Below are positions 44,554-53,248 of a stretch of DNA of 64,000 bases, piece after piece (the first letter of the stretch is position 1; each line of letters starts with the position of its first letter). The notes beneath the pieces were generated by a model. The model saw only the letters and a program-made list of their open reading frames with translations, ran no database searches and was not told the DNA's origin. This DNA is from an uncultured Lachnotalea sp. (GTDB lineage: Bacteria > Bacillota > Clostridia > Lachnospirales > Lachnospiraceae): positions 123,332-187,331 of the forward strand of contig CAMSZT010000002.1 in the NCBI GenBank assembly GCA_947066815.1, written 5' to 3'. The translations under genes were made by a program, and so were the position numbers.

Positions 44554-45903
44554 ATGAAAATGCGGTCGAAAAGTGTCAATACGAAGAATCTGCTCAAGTT
44601 TATCCTGGGCTCGGCCTTCGGTATCCTGATGTTCCTGGTGCCGATCCCCCAGGGGGAGTCCTTTACGACTCTGCTGGATTTCATCAAGGGCTTTTTAAAA
44701 AACCTGCTGGGCGGAAGCCTTTCCTACATACTGGTGGCGATCATGGTGGTCTCTGCCGTGCTGACGGTCTATGATTTTATCTGTAAGCCGGACTGGATCC
44801 GCAAGAACCATTACCTGAGACGGGGCTTCTCCACGACGCCCTTCTATCTGGCATCCAAAGTCCTGGGGGCGGTGGTCACCTGCATGGTGGTCTTCGGCGT
44901 GGGGCCGGAGTTCATCATCTCCGCCGATACGGGAGCCACCATCGTGGATCTGTGTGCCACCCTGTTCTGCATCGTCTTCAGCTTCAGCTTCATCCTGCCC
45001 TTCCTCACGGACTGCGGGATCATGGAGTTTCTGGGCGTTCTCTTAAAGCCGGTGGTCCGCCCGCTGTTCCGGGTGCCGGGCCGGGCCTCCATCGACCTGA
45101 TTGCCTCCTGGTTCGGGGCCTCCAACGCGGCGGTCATCCTCACCAGAGAACAGTACATGAAGGGCTTTTACACCAAGCGGGAGGCCGGGTACATCATGAC
45201 CAACTTCTCCCTGGTGTCCATCCCCTTCTGCCTGTTAATTGCGGATACGGTAGGGATCGCCAATCTGTTTCCGGCCTTTTATCTGTGCATCTGCCTGGTG
45301 GGGATCCTGCTGGCGGTGATCATTGCCAGGATCCCGCCCATCCGCACCCTCCCGGACACTTATCAGGAGCAGGCGGGCAAGCAGATCAACGAGGAGGTCC
45401 CCGGTGAGAAAAGCCGCCTCGCCTATGCGCTGGAATCCAGCTGTGAGCGGGCGGAGACCTTTGGTCTGAAGGGCGTGTTCACCAGCGGCCTGGAGGTGGT
45501 GGTCGGCATGCTGTTCGATCTGATCCCCATCGTGGTGGCCTGGGGTACGGCGGCCCTGATCATCGCCACCTACACGCCGGTGTTCCAGTGGATCTCCTAT
45601 CCCATGGGACTGCTCCTCTCCGCCCTCGGCGTGCCGGAGGCTTTTGCGGCGGCTCCCGCCACCCTGGTGGGCTTCACGGACATGTTCATCCCGGCTCTCC
45701 TGATCACGGGGATCCAGTCGGTGAAGACCAAGTTCGTCATCGGCGTCCTCTCCCTGGTGCAGATCATCTATCTGACGGAGGTGGGTACCATCATCATCAA
45801 GAGCGAGATCCCTTTAAATCTCTGGAAGCTGTTCGTGGTGTTCCTGGAGAGGACCATCATTGCGATCCCGCTGATCGTGCTGTTTGCGGATCTGTTTCTG
45901 TAA
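44554..45903 (+). CDS. YjiH-like membrane protein with nucleoside-recognition (Gate) domain
   Basis: A 449-aa polytopic protein with about ten to eleven membrane segments and Gate-domain phrases (DLIASWFGASNAAVILTREQYM, GFTDMFIPALLITGIQSVKTKF). This resembles YjiH and related Gate-domain proteins of unknown transport substrate. It is the last gene of a three-gene operon with the aminotransferase and dehydrogenase, so it may carry their substrate or product. Good ribosome-binding site GAGGAGAG. Confidence 0.8.
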   Translation: MKMRSKSVNTKNLLKFILGSAFGILMFLVPIPQGESFTTLLDFIKGFLKNLLGGSLSYILVAIMVVSAVLTVYDFICKPDWIRKNHYLRRGFSTTPFYLASKVLGAVVTCMVVFGVGPEFIISADTGATIVDLCATLFCIVFSFSFILPFLTDCGIMEFLGVLLKPVVRPLFRVPGRASIDLIASWFGASNAAVILTREQYMKGFYTKREAGYIMTNFSLVSIPFCLLIADTVGIANLFPAFYLCICLVGILLAVIIARIPPIRTLPDTYQEQAGKQINEEVPGEKSRLAYALESSCERAETFGLKGVFTSGLEVVVGMLFDLIPIVVAWGTAALIIATYTPVFQWISYPMGLLLSALGVPEAFAAAPATLVGFTDMFIPALLITGIQSVKTKFVIGVLSLVQIIYLTEVGTIIIKSEIPLNLWKLFVVFLERTIIAIPLIVLFADLFL

Positions 45904-45909
45904 AAGGAG

Positions 45910-45929
45910 AAACGGTACAGGCCGTTTTT
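45910..45929 (+). terminator. Short hairpin terminator after the YjiH-like gene
   Basis: AACGG (45911-45915) and CCGTT with a following TTT, 7 bp after the stop, in the 48-bp gap between convergent genes. Short stem, so moderate confidence. Confidence 0.45.
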
Positions 45930-45951
45930 ACTGGAAAAGGGCCGCCGGCCG

Positions 45952-46632
45952 TCAGGATCCGGCCGGGATCCTGGCCAGCAGTTTCTTCTTCGAATCGTAC
46001 CAATTATGAAAGACCAGCTCAAAGGAGGAGACCTCCATCTCTCCAAAAGGCCTGCGGTCTGCGATCTGGCTTAAAAAGGGTTCCGGGGCGGTCAGCCGCC
46101 CCGGAATCCTTGCGGCTGTGACATGTGCCGAGAAGGTTTCGTACCGCTCTTCCAGTAAGAGACCCTGTTCCCTCATGGCTCTCCGGAGCCGCCGCCGGAG
46201 GGCTTCCAGGGCAGGCTCGTAGTAGCCCTTCACCATGACCGCATTGTCACTCATGGTCAGCCCGTCAAAGGCGATCCGAAAAGGCGGGATCGTCCCGGCG
46301 CATGCTTCTATGCAGCGGATGTAATCGTCAATGTTGTCCGGAACGGGGCGGTCCGGGATCCCCCGCAGGATGTCCATGACCGTGATGTGGAGGTCCTTTG
46401 CCGGATAATAGTACAGCTCCGGTTCGAGCCTTTTCAGTTCATCCAGGAAAGCCTCGATCTGATCGCAGATGGGAGGGGCGATGCGGATCACCAGCGCCAG
46501 GGCCATCCTCGTATCCCTTTGGGGATGGACGAGATAGTCGTCTCCGACACCGCCTTTCAGGATGGCCTCCCGGTTTTCCTCCAGGATTTTTTGATAATGC
46601 GCTTCCAGCCGCTCTCTGTTTAAGATATCCAT
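45952..46632 (-). CDS. 2H phosphoesterase superfamily protein (2'-5' RNA ligase/cyclic phosphodiesterase-like)
   Basis: A 226-aa protein with two HxT motifs, H82 in DLHITVMD and H170 in FSAHVTAAR, the paired catalytic histidines of the 2H superfamily. Members hydrolyse 2',3'- or 2',5'-linked cyclic or oligonucleotide phosphates. N-terminal 40 residues are extra relative to LigT. It lies 5 bp downstream of the acetyltransferase gene and is probably co-transcribed. Specific substrate unknown. Confidence 0.82.
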   Translation of the reverse strand: MDILNRERLEAHYQKILEENREAILKGGVGDDYLVHPQRDTRMALALVIRIAPPICDQIEAFLDELKRLEPELYYYPAKDLHITVMDILRGIPDRPVPDNIDDYIRCIEACAGTIPPFRIAFDGLTMSDNAVMVKGYYEPALEALRRRLRRAMREQGLLLEERYETFSAHVTAARIPGRLTAPEPFLSQIADRRPFGEMEVSSFELVFHNWYDSKKKLLARIPAGS

Positions 46633-46637
46633 AGGTT

Positions 46638-47393
46638 TTACAGTCCTTTGTCGGTGAGGATTTTTTCGAATTTCTTTTCCGACAGGATTTCGTGTGTGAT
46701 AAATTCCCCATTATAAAATAAGGAAAAGGTGGTAAAGGGGCAGGGGGCGTGCTGCGCTTCTTCCCTTGACCGGATGTGCGCAGTCCGAAGATCGGCCCCC
46801 CGCTTCCTGGCCATATCTTCCAGGAGCGGCACGTACTTGGCCGTAAAGGGGCATTGGCTCGTATAATAGAGGGCGAATCCCTCCGGCATGTCCCCGTGGT
46901 CACGGACTGTATCCCGGAAGCGGGGCCTTTCTGCATTCTCGCCGAAAGGCAGGTACATCAGTTCAAAGTAGGGGGCCGCCGTGTCGACCGTTTCGAACCC
47001 TTTGTATTTCAGGTATTTGGGATCGGAGAGGAATCCCGCCTTCTTTTTGGAGGAGAGGACGACAAGCCCCTTTTTTCCCTTCTTCTTGCTGTCCTCGAGG
47101 CACTGCTCCAACAACAGGTTTGAATACCCGTGTCCTTTGAACTGCCCGGATACCCAGAGGCAGTCGATGTACATATAGCCGTCTGCCTCGACCGGTGCCC
47201 AGGCATACTCGGCGGGGAGGTATTCGATGAAGCACTTTCCCCGGACGTCTCCCTTGAGGAACACGAGTCCCTCGTCCAGCCGTTCCCTCAGCCAGGTCTT
47301 TTTTGACTGGACCTGGAGGTCTTTGTTGTTTGATATGGCGCAGCAGATATGCTCCTGCTCGAGATTGTCGGGGGTTAATTTCACAAATTCCAT
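46638..47393 (-). CDS. GNAT acetyltransferase with YoaP-like C-terminal domain
   Basis: A 251-aa protein. Residues 1-140 form a GNAT acetyltransferase fold (GHGYSNLLLEQCLEDSKKKG is the acetyl-CoA loop). Residues about 170-251 form a thioredoxin-like YoaP domain (YYTSQCPFTAKYVPLLEDMA, FTTFSLFYNGEFITHEILS). It starts 12 bp inside the end of the DUF4317 gene, with AAGGAG 7 nt upstream. The acceptor substrate is unknown; a toxic amine or antibiotic is possible. Confidence 0.82.
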   Translation of the reverse strand: MEFVKLTPDNLEQEHICCAISNNKDLQVQSKKTWLRERLDEGLVFLKGDVRGKCFIEYLPAEYAWAPVEADGYMYIDCLWVSGQFKGHGYSNLLLEQCLEDSKKKGKKGLVVLSSKKKAGFLSDPKYLKYKGFETVDTAAPYFELMYLPFGENAERPRFRDTVRDHGDMPEGFALYYTSQCPFTAKYVPLLEDMARKRGADLRTAHIRSREEAQHAPCPFTTFSLFYNGEFITHEILSEKKFEKILTDKGL

Positions 47394-48550
47394 GCCGTAC
47401 TCCTTCCGCTCGACTCTTCGGCGGTCACATCGGTGTGGATGCAGATCCCGTTGACCTCCACCTGTCCCTCCATGGGAATGACCAAAAAGGGACGGCCGTC
47501 CAGGATGCGGGTTTCCACCAGTGCGGCCTGCTCCGGCTTCACCTGCACAACGACGTCGGGAGTGCGGATCTCAAATTTTTTGGAATTGACCACGTTGGAG
47601 GCCAGGATGGGCGCGTCGGAGCCGGCGGCCTCCTCGTAGCGGGCCTCAAAATGGGAGAGGCCTTCTTCGTCGGCCCCGTTCTCGGAGAGGAGAGAGCGGA
47701 CCTCGGACTTTGAGAGGGTCAGGGGCTCCGGGTTTTCCTTGTTTTCCTCCAGCCGTTCGGCCAGCTTTTCATGGATGGCCCTCACTGCCTCGAAGTCGCA
47801 GGCGTCCCCCAGGGTCTCCTCCACCAGGGCGTTGAAGGTCTCCTTCTGGCTGTCCGCCGCCATGGGAAGAACGCAGCGCAGGAATTCCTCGATCAGGCGG
47901 TTCTGGAACAGGTTGGCATCCTTCGAATACAGGAGAAGGCTGTGGATGTCGGTGCTGCGGTCCTGGAAGGTGGGAAAGAGGAAGCCGGTCACCGGCATCT
48001 CCACCAGCCAGTCCCGGACCCGGTTCTGGATCACGCCGGCCTCGGTATTGTAGCAGAGGCCGGGCTTGGACAGCTTCACCGGACAGACCGTGCAGAGGAG
48101 ATAGCTGTAGACCTCGTCGGAGGCGTCAAACATCTCGCTCCCGTCGGTGGATCTTCCGGGGATGTCATAGACGGCGTGGATGAGAAGGATCAGGAAATTC
48201 CCTTCCATGTCCAGGCTTTCCAGGATCCTGTCATAAAAAGTGTCCAGAAGGATGTCGTCGGTGAGGGCGGATTCCCGCAGGCGGAGGAGCAGGTCGTGGG
48301 TGCTGCCCTCGTTTTCCGCCGCCAGGGGGAATTCCAGATCGATCAGGTTCTTTCCCAGGGTTCCCGACAGATTTTTGCGGAGGATCTCGAAGTATTTGAA
48401 CATTTCCTCCTCCGGAAGGGAGAGAAAGGCTTCCTTCATATCCGCCTTCCGCTCCCCTTCCCCGTCCACGTAGCAGCCGCAGATGCGGGTGATGGCGCAG
48501 TGCTCCTGGGTGAACTGCTTCTTTATCTCAGAGATTTCTTTTTTATTCAT
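47381..48550 (-). CDS. DUF4317 family protein
   Basis: A 389-aa soluble protein starting MNKKEISEIKKQFTQEHCAI with ICGCYVDGEG, the typical start of DUF4317 proteins common in Clostridia. No signal peptide, membrane segment or catalytic motif. The ATG at 48550 is chosen over the upstream in-frame start because homologs begin there and a GGGGAG site lies upstream. It heads a small minus-strand operon with the YoaP-like GNAT and the 2H phosphoesterase. Function unknown. Confidence 0.85.
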   Translation of the reverse strand: MNKKEISEIKKQFTQEHCAITRICGCYVDGEGERKADMKEAFLSLPEEEMFKYFEILRKNLSGTLGKNLIDLEFPLAAENEGSTHDLLLRLRESALTDDILLDTFYDRILESLDMEGNFLILLIHAVYDIPGRSTDGSEMFDASDEVYSYLLCTVCPVKLSKPGLCYNTEAGVIQNRVRDWLVEMPVTGFLFPTFQDRSTDIHSLLLYSKDANLFQNRLIEEFLRCVLPMAADSQKETFNALVEETLGDACDFEAVRAIHEKLAERLEENKENPEPLTLSKSEVRSLLSENGADEEGLSHFEARYEEAAGSDAPILASNVVNSKKFEIRTPDVVVQVKPEQAALVETRILDGRPFLVIPMEGQVEVNGICIHTDVTAEESSGRSTAWNL

Positions 48551-48638
48551 GGTGATGCTCCCCTTTCCGGCCGGCAGGAAGCCGGCGTGATCCATTCTAT
48601 TTTAAAGGGGGCGGAGGCGCTTGTCAATAAGCGAGGGC

Positions 48639-48901
48639 GGTTTCCGGCCGTGTTCCCCGGAAGACACGTCGGTTTCACGGATTTCACTGCGCCGCCTATA
48701 GCAGGCAATTTCACCTCCATCAACCCGGGTCGGCTAAAATTGCCTGCGCTATACAAGGCACTAAAGCTCGAAAATACCTCGCTAAGTGCCTTGCATGTAT
48801 CGCACGTAAGCGTCCATAATACAGACGCTAAGTGCTCATAACGATACTCGTGAAATCCACGAAACCTTCCTATCGTCTGCCGGGGAACACGGCCGGAAAC
48901 C
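48639..48901. repeat. Palindromic repeat element, family 1, copy C, carrying an insert
   Basis: The outer arms at 48639-48665 and 48875-48901 match at 26 of 27 positions when inverted. The inner arms are GGCAATTTCA (48704-48713) and TAAAATTGCC (48735-48744). Compared with copies A and B, about 90 bp (about 48754-48845) is inserted on one side; the insert has its own hairpins with CAAGGCACT/AGTGCCTTG and AGCGTC/GACGCT. The element fills most of the 450-bp gap between DUF4317 and FtsH genes. No gene is seen in 48902-49000. Confidence 0.85.
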
Positions 48902-49000
48902 TTTCGGCATGTTTCGGATCAGAAAAGACAGGTTTTCTTTCTGCGTTTCAGAAGAAAGAGAAAATGCGGTAACTCACACAGGAGTTATTAGCAGGACGGC

Positions 49001-50839
49001 TTACATGGTTTCCGGCAGGGGGCCGCCCAGGATCTCCATGAATTCGTCGCCGGTGATGGTCTCGTGGTCGTAGAGGTACTTGGCCAGCTGGTGGAGCTTG
49101 GGCATATTGTCCTTTAAAAGCTGTTCTGCTTTTTGGTAACGGGCCTTCACCAGGGCGACCACGGTTTCATCGATCCTGGCCGAGGTGGTCTCGGAGCAGG
49201 CCAGCGTCGTGTCGCCGCCCAGATATTGGTTTTTGATGGTCTCGAAGGCGACCATGCCGAAGGAGTCGTCCATGCCGTAGCGGGTGATCATGGCCCTGGC
49301 CACCTTGGTGGCCTGCTCGATGTCGTTGGCGGCTCCGGTGGTGATGGAGTGGAAGACCAGGTCCTCCGCCACGCGGCCGCCGGTCAGGGTGGAGATCTTA
49401 TTCTCCAGCTCCTCCCTGGACATCAGGTTTTTCTCGTCCTGGTCCACCTGCATGGTGTAGCCGAGGGCGCCGGAGGTGCGGGGGATGATGGTGATCTTGG
49501 TGACCGGGGCGGAGTTGGTCTGCAGGGCCGCCACCAGGGCGTGGCCGATCTCGTGGTAGGAGACGATCAGCTTCTCCTTGTCGGAGAGGAGCTTGTTTTT
49601 CTTCTGGTATCCGGCGATGACCACCTCCACGCTCTCCTCCAGGTCCATCTGGCTGACGATCTTCCTGCCGTCCCGGACGGCCCTGAGGGCGGCCTCGTTG
49701 ATCATGTTGGCCAGCTCCGCGCCGCTGGCGCCGGAGGCCGCCCTGGCGATGGCCATAAAATCCACGTTGTCGCTTAATCGGATGTCCTTGGCGTGGACCT
49801 TTAAAATGGCCTCACGGCCCGCAAGGTCGGGAAGCTCCACAGGGACCCGCCTGTCGAAGCGGCCGGGCCGCAGGAGGGCAGGGTCGAGGGAGTCGGGCCG
49901 GTTGGTGGCGGCCAGGATCATCACGCCCTTGGCGCCGTCGAAGCCGTCCATCTCCGTAAGGAGCTGGTTTAAGGTCTGCTCCCGCTCGTCGTTTCCGGAA
50001 AAACCGTTTCCGTCCCGCTTCTTCCCGATGGTGTCGATCTCGTCGATGAATACGATACAGGGGGCTTTGTCGGCAGCCTGCTTGAACAGGTCGCGGACCT
50101 TGGAGGCGCCCATGCCCACGAACATCTCCACGAATTCCGAGCCGGAGATGGAGAAGAAGGGGACCTCGGCCTCCCCGGCCACGGCTTTTGCCAAAAGGGT
50201 CTTGCCGGTTCCGGGAGGGCCTACGAGCAGGGCTCCCTTGGGCATCCTGGCCCCGATCTCCGTATATTTTTTCGGGTTGTGGAGGAAATCCACGATCTCC
50301 TGCAAAAGTTCCTTGGCCTCGTCCTCGCCGGCCACGTCGGAGAACTTGATGCCGGTCTTGGACTCCACGTAAACCCTGGCATTGCTCTTTCCGAAGCTCA
50401 TGGCATTGCCCATGGAGCCGCCCATCCGCTTCATCATGGTCCTGGAGAGAAGCTGGCCGATGGCCACAAAAATGAAGATGGGGACCACCCAGCTCAGGAG
50501 AAAGGTTAAGATCGGGGAAGCCTCCTCCACGATGGGCGTGCCGAAGGTGGTGATCCCGGCGTCGTAGAGCCGGTCGATCAGCTTCTCATCGTTCATGGTC
50601 CCGGTCTTATAATAGGAAGGCTCGATGCCTTTGTCGGAAAAGATGATCTCGTTGGCCTTGATCTCCACCTGTCCGACCTCGCCCTTCTCCACCATGGAGA
50701 GGAATTCACCGTAGTCCACCTCCGTGACCCTGGCGCTGAACATCTTTGGAAAAAAGAGTGAATTGAGCAGGAGCAGGACAACGAGGGCGATCAGGTAATA
50801 GAATACAATCGGTTTTTTGGGGGGCTGTACTTCTTTCAT
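49001..50839 (-). CDS. ftsH: ATP-dependent zinc metalloprotease FtsH
   Basis: The ATG at 50839 follows AAGGAGG; the frame is open another 21 codons but lacks a site there. The 612-aa protein has two N-terminal membrane helices (about 12-32 and 105-125) around an outside loop, and an AAA domain with Walker A GPPGTGKT (K213), Walker B IVFIDEIDTIG and the arginine-finger SRH region (ATNRPDSLDPALLRPGRFDR). The zinc site is HEIGH (H429, E430, H433). It forms a membrane hexamer that degrades misfolded and short-lived proteins. Slightly shorter than E. coli FtsH (644 aa). Monocistronic, divergent from ackA. Confidence 0.96.
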   Translation of the reverse strand: MKEVQPPKKPIVFYYLIALVVLLLLNSLFFPKMFSARVTEVDYGEFLSMVEKGEVGQVEIKANEIIFSDKGIEPSYYKTGTMNDEKLIDRLYDAGITTFGTPIVEEASPILTFLLSWVVPIFIFVAIGQLLSRTMMKRMGGSMGNAMSFGKSNARVYVESKTGIKFSDVAGEDEAKELLQEIVDFLHNPKKYTEIGARMPKGALLVGPPGTGKTLLAKAVAGEAEVPFFSISGSEFVEMFVGMGASKVRDLFKQAADKAPCIVFIDEIDTIGKKRDGNGFSGNDEREQTLNQLLTEMDGFDGAKGVMILAATNRPDSLDPALLRPGRFDRRVPVELPDLAGREAILKVHAKDIRLSDNVDFMAIARAASGASGAELANMINEAALRAVRDGRKIVSQMDLEESVEVVIAGYQKKNKLLSDKEKLIVSYHEIGHALVAALQTNSAPVTKITIIPRTSGALGYTMQVDQDEKNLMSREELENKISTLTGGRVAEDLVFHSITTGAANDIEQATKVARAMITRYGMDDSFGMVAFETIKNQYLGGDTTLACSETTSARIDETVVALVKARYQKAEQLLKDNMPKLHQLAKYLYDHETITGDEFMEILGGPLPETM

Positions 50840-50870
50840 GGGTTCCTCCTTGTGGGTCTGTGTTATATGT

Positions 50871-50898
50871 AGTATAACAAATCGTTTGACGAAGTCAA
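50871..50898 (-). promoter_or_regulatory. ftsH promoter
   Basis: On the minus strand TTGACT (50893-50898), a 16-bp spacer and TATACT (50871-50876), 32 bp upstream of the ATG. Confidence 0.6.
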
Positions 50899-50973
50899 TC
50901 AAAGTATGAACATTTAATAGATTGTTTATAGATAAGAAAGATTTGGACAGGAAAATTTAAAAGGAAAATCTCC

Positions 50974-51002
50974 TTTACAGAAAAGCCGGAAAGAGATAAA
51001 AT
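50974..51002 (+). promoter_or_regulatory. ackA promoter
   Basis: TTTACA (50974-50979), a 17-bp spacer and TAAAAT (50997-51002), about 55 bp before the acetate kinase start. Confidence 0.65.
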
Positions 51003-51057
51003 AAAGGTAATTGTGTTTTTGCACAAAAATGCGGAATATACCAGGAGGAAACCATTC

Positions 51058-52251
51058 ATGAAAGTATTGATCATCAACTGCGGAAGCTCTTCTCTGAAAT
51101 ATCAGATCATCGATTCCGAGACAGAGCAGGTTCAGGCCAAGGGCCTGTGCGAGAGGATCGGCATCGACGGACGCCTGATCTACCAGCCGGCGGGCGGCGA
51201 GAAAGAAGTGACCGAGGCTCCCATGCCCACCCACACCGAGGCCATCCAGATGGTGCTGGACGCTCTGGTCAATGAGAAGACCGGCGTGTTAAAGACCCTG
51301 GACGAGGTGGACGCCATCGGACACCGGGTGCTCCACGGCGGCGCCAAGATCACCCAGTCCTGCATCATCACGGATGAGGTGCTTAAGGTGGTGGAGGAGT
51401 GCTGCGACCTTGGGCCCCTGCATAACCCTGCCAACCTGAAGGGGATCTACGCCTGCCAGAAGCTGATGCCCGGCAAGCCCAACGTGGCCGTGTTCGACAC
51501 CGCCTTCCATCAGACCATGCCCACCAAGGCCTTCATGTACGGCATCCCTTACGAGTATTATGAGAAATATCACATCCGGAAATACGGCTTCCACGGAACT
51601 TCCCACAGCTTTGTGTCCAAGGAGACCATCAAGTTCCTGGGTCTGGATCCGGAAAATTCCAAGGTCATCGTCTGCCATCTCGGAAACGGCGCCTCCATCA
51701 GCGCGGTGAAGGACGGCAAGTGCGTGGACACCAGCATGGGCTTAACTCCCCTGGAGGGCCTTGTGATGGGGACCCGCTCCGGCGACATCGATCCCGCCGT
51801 GGTGGAGTACATCTGCAATAAGGAAGGGAAGAGCGTCAGCGAGATGCTCAACATCCTCAACAAGAAGTCCGGCGTGCTGGGCCTGACCAAGAACCTCTCC
51901 AGCGATTTCCGCGACCTGGAGGAGGCTATGGGCGACGGCAACCAGCTGGCGGCGGACGCCATCGACATTTTCTGCTACCGGGTGGCGAAGATCGTCGGCT
52001 CCTACGTGGCGGCCATGAACGGCGTGGACGCCATCGCCTTCACGGCGGGCATCGGCGAGAATGCGCCCCTGGTCCGGGAGAAGATCTGCGAGTACTTCGG
52101 ATATCTGGGGGTCAAGATCGACGCGGCGAAGAACAACTGCCGCGGCAAAGAGGTGGTCATCTCCGCGGACGACTCCGCAAAGAAGGTGGCCGTGGTTCCC
52201 ACCAACGAGGAACTGGCGATTATGCAGGAGACGGTCGCACTGGTGAAATAA
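51058..52251 (+). CDS. ackA: Acetate kinase
   Basis: A 397-aa enzyme starting MKVLIINCGSSSLKYQII, with the family motifs VFDTAFHQTMP, RKYGFHGTSH, CHLGNGASI and TAGIGENAP. It converts acetyl phosphate and ADP to acetate and ATP, the substrate-level phosphorylation step of acetate fermentation. AGGAGG at 51043-51048 supports the ATG at 51058. No phosphotransacetylase gene is next to it, unlike in many clostridia. It is transcribed alone from its own promoter and closed by a strong terminator. Confidence 0.98.
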   Translation: MKVLIINCGSSSLKYQIIDSETEQVQAKGLCERIGIDGRLIYQPAGGEKEVTEAPMPTHTEAIQMVLDALVNEKTGVLKTLDEVDAIGHRVLHGGAKITQSCIITDEVLKVVEECCDLGPLHNPANLKGIYACQKLMPGKPNVAVFDTAFHQTMPTKAFMYGIPYEYYEKYHIRKYGFHGTSHSFVSKETIKFLGLDPENSKVIVCHLGNGASISAVKDGKCVDTSMGLTPLEGLVMGTRSGDIDPAVVEYICNKEGKSVSEMLNILNKKSGVLGLTKNLSSDFRDLEEAMGDGNQLAADAIDIFCYRVAKIVGSYVAAMNGVDAIAFTAGIGENAPLVREKICEYFGYLGVKIDAAKNNCRGKEVVISADDSAKKVAVVPTNEELAIMQETVALVK

Positions 52252-52283
52252 GAAGCTGTGCCGTGAGCGCAGAAGCATAACAG

Positions 52284-52317
52284 GAGGGGCCTGTCCGGAT
52301 GGACAGGCCCCTCTTTC
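52284..52317 (+). terminator. ackA terminator (probably bidirectional)
   Basis: Perfect stem GAGGGGCCTGTCC (52284-52296) and GGACAGGCCCCTC (52301-52313) with a 4-nt loop, then TTTCTT. It lies between convergent ackA and histidine kinase genes. Confidence 0.88.
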
Positions 52318-52318
52318 T

Positions 52319-53206
52319 TCACTCCTCCGGAAACCGCAGCGTGATGAACAGCCGTCCCTCCCGGTAATCGGCCAAGATCTCCCCGCCCATCCGCTCCGTC
52401 AGAAGCCTGGCGATGGCAAGGCCCAGCCCGGAGCCTCTCTGTCCGGACTCCACGGTGTAGTACCGGTCAAAGAGCCGTCCGGCCGTCACCGGGTCAAGCG
52501 CTTTCGTCTGGTTGGAAAAGACGATGGTCCCGGCCTCGTCCATGACCACGGAGAGGTCGCCGCCGCTGTATTTTAAGGCATTGCCGATGATATTGTCGAA
52601 GATCCTGGTCAGGGAAGAACGGTTTAGGCACCTCGTGACCGTCTGTTCCGGGAGGGAGATCTCGGGCGTGATCCCGGCGCCGGCCAGGGCGCCGTAATAG
52701 GAGGCCAGGCATTCCTCCAGCATCCGGTTCAGAGAGAGAGGCGAGACCTCCCCCTCGGGCACGGATTTGACGACGGAATAGCCGAACAGATCCTCGGTCT
52801 GCTGTCTTAAGAACTCGGCCCGGTTCCGGATCATGGAGAGATATCGCGATACCTGCTCCGGCTTTTCCACATAATCCAGAAGATCCAGATAGCCCAGGAT
52901 GGCGGTGAGGGGCGTGCGCAGGTCGTGGGAGAGGTTGGTGATGGATTCCCCCAGCTCCCGGTCGCCCTGCTCAAAGGTCAGCCGCACGGCGCGCAGACGG
53001 CGAAGCTCCCCATTGATGTCAGCCGCCATCCGCCGCATGTGCCGATCCCGGCAGGAGAGGGTGAGGACCGTGTTGGTATCGCTGTCAAACCAGGAAAGAA
53101 GCTCCTGCCGGATCTCGTCGGTGCCCCGGTGAAGAGCCGCAACCTTGAAGATCAGGGCAAGAAGGAGCAGGCACAGCAGGATGCAGAAACAGGAAAGCCA
53201 GATCAT
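52319..53206 (-). CDS. Small membrane histidine kinase
   Basis: A 295-aa kinase with a single N-terminal membrane helix (about residues 3-25), almost no outside domain, HisKA with H94 in NLSHDLRTPLTAILGYLDLL, and HATPase motifs IIGNALKYS and GQRGSGLGLAIARLL. It is the last gene of a response regulator - ABC ATPase - permease - kinase operon. Kinases with so little sensor domain usually read the state of a partner ABC transporter, so it likely senses peptide-antibiotic stress via that transporter; this is inference. Confidence 0.92.
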   Translation of the reverse strand: MIWLSCFCILLCLLLLALIFKVAALHRGTDEIRQELLSWFDSDTNTVLTLSCRDRHMRRMAADINGELRRLRAVRLTFEQGDRELGESITNLSHDLRTPLTAILGYLDLLDYVEKPEQVSRYLSMIRNRAEFLRQQTEDLFGYSVVKSVPEGEVSPLSLNRMLEECLASYYGALAGAGITPEISLPEQTVTRCLNRSSLTRIFDNIIGNALKYSGGDLSVVMDEAGTIVFSNQTKALDPVTAGRLFDRYYTVESGQRGSGLGLAIARLLTERMGGEILADYREGRLFITLRFPEE

Positions 53207-53248
53207 GAGATTCCCTCCCCGGAAAAGACGGACCGCCGTCCTTCCGAT

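Noticed and set aside
48547..48756. Short frames reading AGNFSRPGLMEVKLP near 7.7-8.1 kb and 48.6 kb, looking like a conserved small protein
   Set aside because: The shared peptide comes from the palindromic DNA repeat itself; frames start and stop arbitrarily and lack ribosome-binding sites.
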